Source of the DNA: Antennarius striatus
Taxonomy: Eukaryota > Chordata > Actinopteri > Lophiiformes > Antennariidae
Length of the DNA: 64,000 nucleotides
NCBI RefSeq assembly: GCF_040054535.1
Contig: NC_090798.1
Location: forward strand, 2,898,501 to 2,962,500
Direction: 5' to 3'
Shown here piece after piece: positions 12,286 through 23,123 of the stretch. How positions within the stretch are numbered: position 1 is the first letter of the stretch; the number at the start of each line of letters is the position of its first letter. The notes under the pieces were generated by a model, which was given only the letters and a program-made list of their open reading frames with translations, was not told where the DNA came from and ran no database searches. The translations under genes were made by a program, and so were the position numbers.

Positions 12286-15200
12286 CTAGGTCTCCATCTG
12301 CTCCAGGATCAGACCAGACAGCACATTGACATCAGTTTCTTTGGGGTGGTGCAGCAGCACCCTCGACACCATGTGCTCCTGACCCGCAAAAACCAGATAG
12401 AGCTGCTTCTGTAGGCTAGCTGTCTCTTCTACACTCCTGTCCCTTCCAGCCTGGTGCTGGTGTCCTATTTCCCACTCATTGGTTCCCCCTCTAATCTTGC
12501 TGCTTCCTGCTGCTGGATCCACAGCTCCTCCTGGTGTTCGGTCACGGAAGTGCAGGACCTCGGTTTGAGAGCGTGGACTCTTGAAGGAAGGGAAAGTGGT
12601 GGAAACACCCGCAAAGGAGTGGTTCCCTGGTTGAGGAGTACTGAGAGGAAGTAAACATACTATTTTAGAGAAAAGGGAATTATGATTTCACACTCCAACA
12701 AATGATGTACGTGCTTTAATACCTGTGATCTGAGCGCAGGAAGTCGTTCAGGTGAGGTCCCCCTCTGCCTAGTGGGTCGTCTGGTACCATGAAATGATCC
12801 CCAACAAAGGTATACTGCAGGAGTCTGGGAAGCATAGCACTTAATCAGGCTACAAAAAAAAATTGACTGTAGTCCTGGTGGAAAGATTTTCATCCTTTAT
12901 ACAGCGTAAGTTCCACACATTAAAGTTTGAGTACAAATCCTACTTTGAAATGTTTCTTACACAAAACTATAAGAAGTAAAATCAGAAATATGCATTTAAA
13001 ATATTGCAATAATGACTTGGTATATGTATAACATATCTATATCGGTGTGTGACATGAATAATGTCAAATTGAACTGAAAGTCAGTGACTCTTTCACAATT
13101 AGATTTTATTTGGAGAGGAAAAAAACTAAAGACCAGATCTAAAAGAATAGAAAGCAGAAGAGTAAACTGCTCTGTAATTTGGGATTTTTTGTGGTAACTG
13201 ATTTAAAATGTTATTTTGTGCTCCGTGACACATTTGTCATTCAGGCAATAAAAACTACCACATGTCAGTTTGTCTTTTCATACCTTTTTTTGATGATGTC
13301 TCTCCAAACAGGGGTCTCATCTGAAAGATCTCTCAGGTTGTCGTTGGTAACGATCACGCCGTCTGTCTTCTGTGCCAGCTGAAGCATTAATCTGTGGTGA
13401 GAAAACAGAATGTGACAAAGCTCAAATGACGGGAGATTAAAATTTGACATTAGTGGTCGTAAACCCTGGAGATGTGTACTTCCGTTTCTAGTGTTGGCAT
13501 AGAAAATGAAAAAACTAACTCTGTGTGGGATGACTCTCAAAATTTATGTATGTGTGACCCTCATTATTTATCCTGTCCAGTCAATCCAGCCTTAACTTAA
13601 CCTTGTGGGAGCAGTTTAATCAATTAGATAGAAACTTTTTGTTATGTAACTAGTGTGCACACTTCATTCAACTTGCTTGTAGAACTGATGGCACTGTAGT
13701 TTAAAATATACTTGTGTCGCATCCTTACTATTATCATTATATCATGTGGAGAGTTATCTTCAGCTCTTTTTCAACAACATCCTGTTTTTCAACCACAGAT
13801 CACATGTTCTTCTGTTTTAACAGGAGCATTACGCACAACAGGATATTGATCAAAGTTGAATGTGTCACCTAAACGTTGTCTACTGCAAACAAACACAGGA
13901 CATCTCTCGACCTGTCATCGTACGAGATGATCCTCTTGCCCTGGACTTCTCTGGATGGGGTGTAGGAGACCATGCCCAGCTTTTGGAGCTCTTGTAAATA
14001 GTGTTGCTCTAGAAAGAAGGAATGGACAACACTATTTTTAATCTGCAATGAAGGGCAAAAGCAAATTCTCAACCACTATTGTCTGCCTAATTCTGACCTG
14101 CTGCTGTAGGACAAACAGCTCGCCTGCTTAGAACCACAGAGCCCTTTATTAAATCTCTTTATCTTGTGACACCACATTGAAAAAATATAAAAAATAAAAA
14201 TACAAGAGCCCCAGGAAGCAGTACCTGTTGCCTTGGGATTGCTTTTCTGTCGCCACTGTGGAAGAAGGGCGCAGATGTTACGATGACCTCGGTCCCAAAA
14301 GTGCTGGACAGCCAGAGCGATTCCTCGACAGGAGAAGAACTGACTCAAGCCGTGACTGTGGACAACATGGGACAATATTTGTACTATTAGAGTTACACAA
14401 GAGAGTTAAGGTAATTACCATGGCCTCCATCAGTTTCCCCACCTCATGGCCACGTTGCTCCCGTCGATGATGATCGTCCTCAGCTTCGGGTCTCCAGGCT
14501 CGTCGGTCAGCTTCAGCTCAAAAGGCTTCTGCAAGCTTTCGAGGAAACGCTGCTGCCCGGTCACCACCACGGAAGAGGCAGCCGTGACTCCCCACCTGTC
14601 TTTTGCTCTCTTAGAAGAAGACGAGTCTTTACCTGGGAAGGGTTGAGGCTCCCGGAGTGCTAATTTTACAGAGTTAGAAGGGTGTGACTTTGCATTGAAG
14701 ACACCGTCATGCGCTACGCGAGTTTGTTTCGAAGTGGGTGGATGAAGCCAGTGATTGGTTTGACAGTTCTGTTTATTGGATTGTGTAGGTTCTAAAGACG
14801 ACGGATAAGTAGACGTTGGTGGTCCTTTGACTTCAGCCAGGATGTTTTGGTGTGGAGTTTGTGTCGTGGGAGGCTGGTGTAGCTTTGGCTGTGACATATA
14901 CGGAATTGCGTTAATTTGTTGGGGTTTATTAATCCAAGTAAAGAAATCTGGCTCCGGGAGAGGTACATTTAATTTTGGCGCTGCTACCCATCCCTTATCA
15001 TTAGATTCCCTCTTTTCTGCAGGTATGAACAACTCAATTTCTCCTCTTCTTTCATCCTCTACTGGTCCAAACTGTTGTCGTCCTTTACCCAGAACCACGT
15101 CATCCATCTCTTCATGTCTTTCCCTGGAAACATCGTCCTCACTGCTTCCATCTCTCTGCAGCTCCAGGAGCAGCTGGTGAGTGGATCTATCAGGAAACAT

Positions 15201-18200
15201 GTTGTAGGCTTTGGCTACTTTCTGCTCCATGTACCCACAGCTGGCAGCAGCTTTTTTCAACACCCCCAAGACAAAGTCCTCCTCCTGTCCTTCCTCTTTT
15301 TTGTCAATGCTACCATCTCCCTCAAACAGTCTCGTGCTTCCTGGCGCTCCACCTCCCTCTTCGTTGGAAACTTCTCCCTCCTTTCCATTATTATTTAACA
15401 GTTCTGTCATTTGATCACCTTCTCTGTGCTCCATCTCGCAAGGTTGGTTCATCTCACTTTGTTTCAAGGTGGTGCCGGCTTCATTTAGGTGATTTGCCTG
15501 GCTATGGTCAAGTTTCTGTTCCTGGTCACTACGATCCTGCTCCTGCTGAACCAAGTCCAGTATTTGCGAGGCCTCTTTGGGTCCGGTTCTGGTGAGGACT
15601 CGTGTCACAACGTCGTCTGTGTACCCCATGGCTGTGAAGAACTTTAAAAGGAGCAAAAACTGGAGCTTCTGCTCCTCCTCCTCCTCCTCCTCCTCCCGTT
15701 GTCCATCGCGCGCTTCGGCACCTGTAGATGCCACTGATTTCACCTGATCCTCCTCTCCAACTTCCTGTGAAGAAGCCAATCCTTCCTCAGCCCCCTCTGC
15801 GCTCCCACGCGAGACTCCAGATGTGGAAACAGGTTGGAAGAAGGAATCTTTGTTTGCAGAGTCTTTCCTTTTACCTGCTATCATCCCTTCAATCCACCGA
15901 TCAGCAGGGCCATCCCATCTCCTCAACGAATCCTGGTGTGAACTTGCATTTGGATTTTCTTGCTTCAGTGCTAGGTTGGGGTCTGATCCAAGGCCGGTTT
16001 CTTTCACCAAATCCAGAAGGATTTCCTTGACTGAACCTGGTAACACCAGCAGATCCAGGGTGTGCCTGTCATCCCATTTCTCCACAAGAGTTTTGAAGGC
16101 CCGACGTGAATCCAGAGACTCGCCTGAGCCCCTGTCCCCACTCTCAGAGCGTCTGGACTGTGTGCCCTCATACCTTTCCACCAGTTCAGTAACAAGGGAG
16201 TAGGCTCGAACCACTGGCTCCGCAAGGCCTGATATAAGCAAGAAACCTACTGAGCCAACCTGTATTGGTGAGAAGAAAACAAATGACATTTATTTAAGTC
16301 CTTTTTGTGACAGAAAACATCTCAGAAGTGTTATAAAATAGTAATTTGGGTGGTTTAGTGTATCAGCAGAGGTTCCCTGCTAGCCTCCAGGTGTATGTTG
16401 CCCATGAAAACAATTAATACAATTTAAAATATGAGTTCAAACTGAAGCAAAGATAAATAAAAGGGAAAAGAAGGTTGTCAAAATTTATGTTTTCACAAAA
16501 TTTCCAGTGACAGTATTAAATGAGGGCATTGCTACACATGGGGTATGACACATTTTATCAAATGACATCATGGTGATATTGACTAATAATGTAATTTCTA
16601 GGCAGCGTAACAGGAATGGAATTTTGACATATTATCTTATAATTGCACCACCAATAAAATATTGCACATTTTTGAGAGACGCTTATGCCAATGAAGAATC
16701 TGTGAGGGATTACAAATTATTATCTATGGTGACACATGATTATGTTGTCAGTTGTGAAAAATTCTTGAGATTTTTTTAAATTTATCACCAGATTTTCTTC
16801 ACTTTCAGAATTTGCTCCTGCTTAAAGAAAAAGCTAGAAGCTAATTCAACATCATTTTATTTTAAGGAGTAAAAAGTCAGAAGCTTACAAGTAACTAACC
16901 CAAATTTGAAGGCTTTTAATTTTAAATCCTATGATAAGAGTCATAACTTTTGATTCAAAAATCCCTGGTCTAACACTCTCATCTCATTTTTGGTTTATAT
17001 GTTATATAATCCACTTATTAATTTCTCTTTGTCTGGAGGTATGTCAGTACAAAGACCAGCAGACTTCTAATTTCCACTTTTCCCATCATTATTTTTGCTA
17101 AACAAATAAATAAATTCCTATCCTATTTCCTCAGCAACCTTGGACTTAGTAGAAATAAATGGATACAACACTCACCACTATATGTGCTGAGGTGCTTCTC
17201 ATCAGGCAGTCCATGAACAGCCCTCTGGCTCCACAGAAAACACAGTGAAGAACCCGAGGATAGGAAACCTCCTGCTGCTCCTCCTGGTTCAGAACTCCCT
17301 TCACAAACAGCTACAAGAGATACGTATACGGTGTCATTATTGTAGTGTTCTATTTTTACTGAGTAAAATCTTGTTGGAATAGAATATATTTGTATATATA
17401 TATACATAAAACACAACATTAAACACCACACAAACACAGTACAGCACTGTGTTACAGAGGCTGCTATTTCAAAAGAGCAATTTGACAACGAATGTTTGCT
17501 CAGCTGCCAAAAAAAACCGTGAAGCTTAAACATTTTCTTATCATTAATAATAGTAACATGGAACATTTAATCATTTCCAACTGAGAGAACAACGTCTCTC
17601 AGTCACGCAGGTGTAAGTGGACATCTGGCTGAACTGCAGGGCTTTAATAGAAGATTAATCTCACTTGAAAATGTAATGAAAAGTTAATGTGAAAACACTT
17701 CAAACATACGGCTCTGCCCAAATGTGTCAGCAGAAAAGACTGATTTTGAGCACAGCGTGGGTCAAAGTCTCAAATACTCAAATCATGTGATCACTGTTTA
17801 TTTATTTATTAGCTTTCAGACAGAGAAAGACTTGTTTTATGACTTTTATGTTGCCAGTCTGAGACGGAGACTTTAAATCTTTTAAAAACCCTTGGTGAGT
17901 CATTTCTCTCTACCAGTGCCTCTTATCTAAGAACACTGTAGACTCACACTACGCATAATTTCGACTTTTCAAACCGAGGTGTACAAACTGTTACACAACC
18001 ACAGCTGGGCGTGCTAGAAAACACGGAATTCACAACGTACTTTTGCAGCTTTCACACAGTCGCTCTGTCCTCGTAGTTTCAGCCAGATCTGCCCGTTGTT
18101 GCCATGAGACAACTCATCCACTCCGATGTCAAACGTCACCCTGAAGATCCGTTCCACGGTACTGTGGAGGGAGCTCAGGGACCCACGCAGCATCCCAGCA

Positions 18201-18262
18201 CACGCAAACTCATCCACCACCTCGGCTTCTCCTCTGCCTCCATCGCTTCTCTCACCATCCAT
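12286..18262 (-). CDS. khnyn: KHNYN/N4BP1 family endoribonuclease (KH-like plus NYN domain)
   Basis: Eight coding exons on the minus strand: 18262-18041, 17310-17176, 16259-14443, 14355-14225, 14008-13912, 13391-13284, 12824-12723 and 12640-12286. Phases agree and give 988 residues. The N-terminus is the atypical KH-like region (about 30-150; [15 protein letters not shown] matches KHNYN). The large exon holds a Glu run and two UBA/CUE-like helices ([12 protein letters not shown] near 320, [20 protein letters not shown] near 455). The NYN/PIN-type nuclease starts near 711 with [10 protein letters not shown], then [29 protein letters not shown] and MVPDDPLGR; the acidic residues expected at the active site are present. 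The last 50 residues match the NEDD8/cullin-binding CUBAN tail of KHNYN. An in-frame TGA lies seven codons before the start. In mammals KHNYN cuts CpG-rich viral RNA bound by ZAP. It is longer than human KHNYN (678) and N4BP1 (896); the UBA-like part recalls N4BP1, the neighbours favour khnyn. Confidence 0.92.
15670..15697 (-). repeat. In-frame GAG repeat coding a Glu run
   Basis: A (ctc)n run on the plus strand reads as GAG codons in the large khnyn exon and gives a run of about eight Glu residues just before the first UBA-like segment. It is probably length-variable between individuals. Confidence 0.8.
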
Positions 18263-18301
18263 CCCTTGGGTCTTAAATCAGCCACAAAGAGTTGATCATC
18301 C

Positions 18302-20426
18302 TGCAGAAAAAAAAAATTAATTACAAAAAAAATCCTTTAAAGCTTTTGGTGACAATTTTGTTTGGCTTGTGTGTGTTAGTCTTGCTTTCTTTTCTTTCAG
18401 TTCAGTGGTAAATCCTCCAGGTATCTGCTCTCCTCTGACCTTGGTGCTGTGGGGGTAGCATTCTTTTGAGTTTTTACTTTCTGTAATGCCATAAGTTTTT
18501 GTTTGCCTTCCTTCCATTTTAAAATATTTCATCCCTCTCAGCTTTGAGTTCTTCTGTTACTTTTCCAACATTTGTAGTCGTTTTGTTGTCTTTGGTTTTT
18601 AGTTCTGCTCCCATTTATGTAAAAAAACCCCACCAGATCAAATGTGCCATTTACTGACTATTTCATTCCTCCACAGGTTATTTTGTGCCACCTGTTCAAA
18701 CACTGTTGGATATTTTTGCATCACTAGTTCAGCAGGAGTTATTCCTCCACTCTGTTTGCTCAGGTTAACTCCCATTGTCTCTTCTTGGTAACCAGCCAGT
18801 GCACAGTGACCTAAATAATGTAAAACAAAAATCCCTACCTTACTCTGTGGGTTTATTCCAATGACTATTCACTGAGTTCCACTTTCCTGCCTCACTTTCT
18901 CTATCTCTGTATATTTTATCGCACTCCAAATCAATGCCGCTCCCCATACCATACACACTATCACACACACGCTGATTATCACATTGAAAATAAGCCTTTT
19001 CCATCTGTCCATATTCCATTAACACATGCTTTTCACTTTTCCTTAAGTCTATTAACAGGACAGACATACATTAACTTGGAATATCTGTTTATTTTATTCA
19101 TTTACCTGTAGGTTTGGGCCGGGAGGAGTGGCCAGCATTATTCAAAGTAATAAAAATAACAAAACCATCTTATGTCAACTGAAAGGTGGATGTTTGGGGC
19201 TCCTAGAACTCCGCATTTCATCTCCTGCGAGTCCTTCTCTGCAGGCCTCATTGACCTCCTGGCTGACCTCACAATCAGCAGCACAATGGCAGTTTCATAC
19301 AGATTTGTATAACACAAATGCTCCCTTTCAGCCCATCCCGCACCTTCCGTCTTCTGCTACTACGGCCATCTGTGAGTTTGTGTCTGCTTCAGTGTGTCTC
19401 TGCTTATCTCATAGTGGAGATAGTGGAAGGCCGTGAACCATGTCAGCTCAATGGATTTTCTACAACATTATGATAAAATTCTTCTCAAACTGGTGGCTAA
19501 ACCTAATAAATTCAACTCTCTGAGTCACATGAAGTCTTGGTTATTATTGGAATAGAAGGGATTTGATATAAAAAGCTACTTTTGGACTTTTGTAATGCTT
19601 GTGTGTTTCTTCACAACATTTTTTTCTGTTATAAAGCAACTGGGTTTGCTTCAGTGTGACAACAATATGCCTTGGCGGTGACCTGCATTTTACATATTTA
19701 GTATATATTCATAGCAGTATTTATGGTGAGATTTTGTATTCAGTGCTTCATTTACTTCAGATCTACAGCCTTTATTTATATTGGTGTTAAAATTCAAAAT
19801 ATATGACCAAAAAAATGAGTTTAATCCCTATCTTTGAATACCTTTACTGCTACAGAATGAATGTAGATCAAATCTGAGGCTGTACCTGATAGTCTGAGAC
19901 AAAAAAAAAAGAAACAGACAGTAACATAAAGTAACGGGTGCTCCGTTTTTAACACCCACAGAGTCAGTGGTGCGACTGCCCCTTTTTATGTCCACTGATC
20001 TTCCTACTTTTACAGCAAAATCCATCAATTTTCCACCATTACCTCACCGACATATTGATTAAACATGCATGGCAAATAAATATCATCTTTTTCAAAACTA
20101 AACAGAGCAGGTACCATCCATGCACCCTCCCTCCAGAGAGAGGACTACAGAGTTTGCACGTACAGAATGCTCATATTATGCTATGAATACAGTACATTGA
20201 CGATATTATGGGATGTAGCCCCATTAACACGTGGACCTCCCCAACATTGGCTTGTGAATGACATCACCATTGCAATGATGTCATCAGGTGTTGTGGAGCA
20301 TTCCACACCTCTACCAGTCCTGCTGCATCATCCTGACTTTTCAATAACGTGTTGCTTCATAAAATCAAAATATATATACATATATATACATATAAAATAT
20401 ACAGTATATTATATATATACACAGTG

Positions 20427-20467
<41 letters not shown>

Positions 20468-20545
20468 TTATTGTTGTATATAATATATACTACATTTATA
20501 CACTGTTATAAACTTTTTAGTTCTCGCCGTGACGTCAATCCTACC
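18302..20545 (-). other. Inferred khnyn first intron, no coding content seen
   Basis: The first coding exon is preceded by a good acceptor (pyrimidine run then ctgcag, boundary at about 18301), so the 5' end of khnyn lies further right. A candidate donor for an untranslated exon lies near 20547 (minus-strand CCGAAG then GTAGG). The intervening 2.2 kb holds short unconvincing ORFs, AT-rich DNA and a small dyad (tgacatca / tgatgtca at 20259-20283). Confidence 0.45.
20370..20466. repeat. (TA)n-rich microsatellite
   Basis: An imperfect (ta)n and (tata-c)n tract ends in about 15 uninterrupted ta units. It lies about 70 bases left of the CpG-rich promoter region. Confidence 0.9.
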
Positions 20546-21075
20546 TTCGGTTTATTATAATTCTTTCTTGTTGATCGTTGCCATCGCTTTCGTTCACCGA
20601 CGCAGTTGCGAAGTTGCAGCAACGAGAAAGAAAAAGAAAACCCGACATCTCAGCTGAAGTGATTTTGGTGTAAATAAACCTTTCCTGGAACACATGGAGA
20701 CCGACACATCGCTTTAGAACCGATCGGAACACGCGATAAAACGACCCCCTCCTCCCCCCGAGTGGATCGCACCGTCTCCGGGTCGGTCTGCTTACGTTCG
20801 GTTTGCTCGCTTCCAGTTTCGTTTCCAGCTCCGGACAAAAACAGTTCAAAACATGCTGTTGATCCACGACACGATCGCCCGAGGGAATGTGGGCACCCTG
20901 TGTCGTCTCCGATGCCGCTGCTGCTGCTGCCGCTGCCGCTGCGCCGCCGAGCGGATGAGGAAGTCGGTCACCGGTGGAAAGCCCGACGACCGAACCGAAA
21001 CTAAGCCCGACATGTCGACCGGACGACGGGCAGCGCTGTCGGTGACATGTCGCTCACTCCGGATGGTGTGACGAA
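20530..21075. promoter_or_regulatory. CpG-rich shared promoter region between khnyn and ripk3
   Basis: From about 20,570 to 21,060 the DNA is dense in CpG, in contrast to the AT-rich flanks. It sits between the divergent khnyn (minus) and ripk3 (plus) genes. A perfect cAMP-response palindrome TGACGTCA is at 20530-20537. khnyn probably starts here through an untranslated exon. Whether ripk3 uses the same region is inference, because its first coding exon is 2 kb to the right. Confidence 0.55.
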
Positions 21076-21164
21076 GATAATGATCAAAAGTTGGGACGTT
21101 TTAAAAGTGTATGTTTAATAATATAACTGGGAAAACGGTTTTGTTGACATCGGGTTGGAGATTG

Positions 21165-21200
21165 GGGGTTTTCCCGTGACGTCACAAGTGGGGGTTTTCC
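21165..21200. promoter_or_regulatory. Two kappaB-like sites flanking a CRE palindrome
   Basis: GGGGTTTTCC occurs at 21165-21174 and again at 21191-21200; it fits the NF-kappaB consensus GGGRNNYYCC. Between the copies lies a perfect TGACGTCA at 21177-21184. The cluster is next to the CpG-rich region between two innate-immunity genes, which makes an inducible enhancer plausible. Binding is not shown by sequence alone. Confidence 0.45.
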
Positions 21201-23123
21201 TTCTTTATAGACGAACTCATGGTTTTCAGGGACAGGCCTGTTGGTGGAGCCGCACATTCCTGTCTTCTCTGAGTCCTCAGAAATCAGACACCAGTGTGTT
21301 TGCTTTACTGACAAGAAAGAAAAAGAAACTTTTTCTTGTAAATTTACCTGTTTGAAAAATTTACAGATTCACTTCACACAAAAACTCCCTTTTTTTTCCT
21401 TTCTTTTTTTCTGCTGTTAGGATTTGATCAAAACCCACTGGACCTCGTCTCATCACTCTTGACAGGTGATGTGTGTTTGTTAAATCCAGAAATGGACACA
21501 AGACAACATTTTCAGTTTCCCACTGCTACGAATAAGGAAGCCCCCAAAGAATTATCTATGGGTCTGGTTGGTATTTATGTTTTCACTCCCTCATGCTGGA
21601 TATATGACAGTAGCTTTGAACTTAAAAACGTAATAGATTTATAAGGCCGGACTCCTTTATACCAGCTCAAAAGTGTAGTTATAACATGAATAAGATGATC
21701 ACATGATTGAGTTAAGATTTTAACACTTTTTTTTTGTTTTCTGACTGTATTACTAAAAAAGAAATACACGGATCATTACTCTAATCTTACACATTTATAG
21801 ATTTAAGTGTTAAGTTTAATAGTTTATAAGTAATTACTGTTTACTATATATGAACAATGTGTAAACCGATTGGCAACCTGGATTTTACTGTTACAACAAC
21901 TTTCCAGTCCTTTAACATGTGTTTAAAAAGATTTTTGTGTGACATCTGCAGTTTTTATTGACCAATATTTGCTGCAAGGTTATGAACATTTAGAGTCAGG
22001 ACCCCTTAGGGTTAAAAATGATCCCCAGGTCACATTTCAACCTACATTTATTTGTTCCTGGCCATTTATTTGTTTCTACAGATGTATCTTTAGAAACACC
22101 AATGCAGATCACAGTCACTGTAGTGGAGCAGCTGTAATAGAATGCATTCTGCGGTCTTTTGGTCTAAGTCACTGATTCTATTCAAACCATCCTTTTACTG
22201 TAAGTCATTTTGCAAGTAAGATCCTCCTTTGTCAACATTCAAGAGAGTCATGTGATCTAAAATGAAAAATTGATCCACACTAAATAAGAAAAAGAAAAAG
22301 AAAAAAAGATGCCTTCTAAAAGTTTGATTCAGTTTTGAGTCACGTCAGGAAAGCCCCACTGGTGAATTAGAAATTACAGTGACTTAAGCAACTCTAATCT
22401 CAGCAAATCTGATCAAGGAAAGTGCTAAATTTAACTAGCAGGTTTTGTCACCACACTGTGCAATCCAGAAGCAGAAGTAAAATAAGGGTTGTTGGGATGT
22501 AGGCTTTCACTTCTGCTTTTGCTTGCTTACAATGAACCAGAGATTGTACATTCACCAGAAACCCAACAACCATGAGGCTTCTCAGGCTCTTTTACCTTGG
22601 TTGGTAGAGTTGAATCATGAGGAAGAAGAGTATTTCCCTAAGGGTGAGTTCTTTCCCTATTTCAATAATTGTCATTGTTTTTACGATAGCATTTTTAAGG
22701 GTGATATTCATTTGATTATAACATTGCTCTTTTTATTGGATTCAACCGTTTATCCTGTTATCAGTCTAGTCACATTAGCTACATAAAATGAGTCTGTTGT
22801 GTTAAGATTGTAACTTCAAGGATATCTTTTTTATTTTGAAACTAAAACGAGAACAACAAAGTCGTGAGAGCCTTTCCGGTCTAAAATCAATGAAATGCAA
22901 TCAAGGAAGAGCAACTTGTGATTATTTTTTAAGCCACTTCAAGTCCTCAAACCCACTCTGTTGCAGAGTTGTCCTTCTATTATTCTGCTAAATTCAATAT
23001 CGTTACATGAGGGGTGTCTCAAAATGAAGGAAAAATTGCTAAAAGGATCTTTTTTTTTTAAGGCAAAAAAATCAGATGTGTTAGAATTTAATAGTCATGA
23101 TACATCTCCTCATCCAGTGAGCT
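21201..23123. other. ripk3 upstream region
   Basis: About 1.9 kb without a recognisable coding exon. A short open stretch ending at a possible donor (GGTGAG near 22644) could be an untranslated first exon of ripk3, but I see no support beyond the splice-like sequence. Confidence 0.4.

Noticed and set aside
14827-15398. Plus-strand open frames of 100-120 codons over the large khnyn exon
   Set aside because: They are antisense shadows of a 606-codon conserved coding exon and match no family.
20167-20511. 114-codon plus-strand ORF with a Tyr/Ile-rich tail
   Set aside because: The tail is translation of the (TA)n microsatellite.
22523-22786. Possible extra N-terminal exon of ripk3 ending at a GGTGAG donor
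   Set aside because: The ripk3 ATG at 23124 has an in-frame stop just before it and gives a full-length product. At most this is an untranslated exon.
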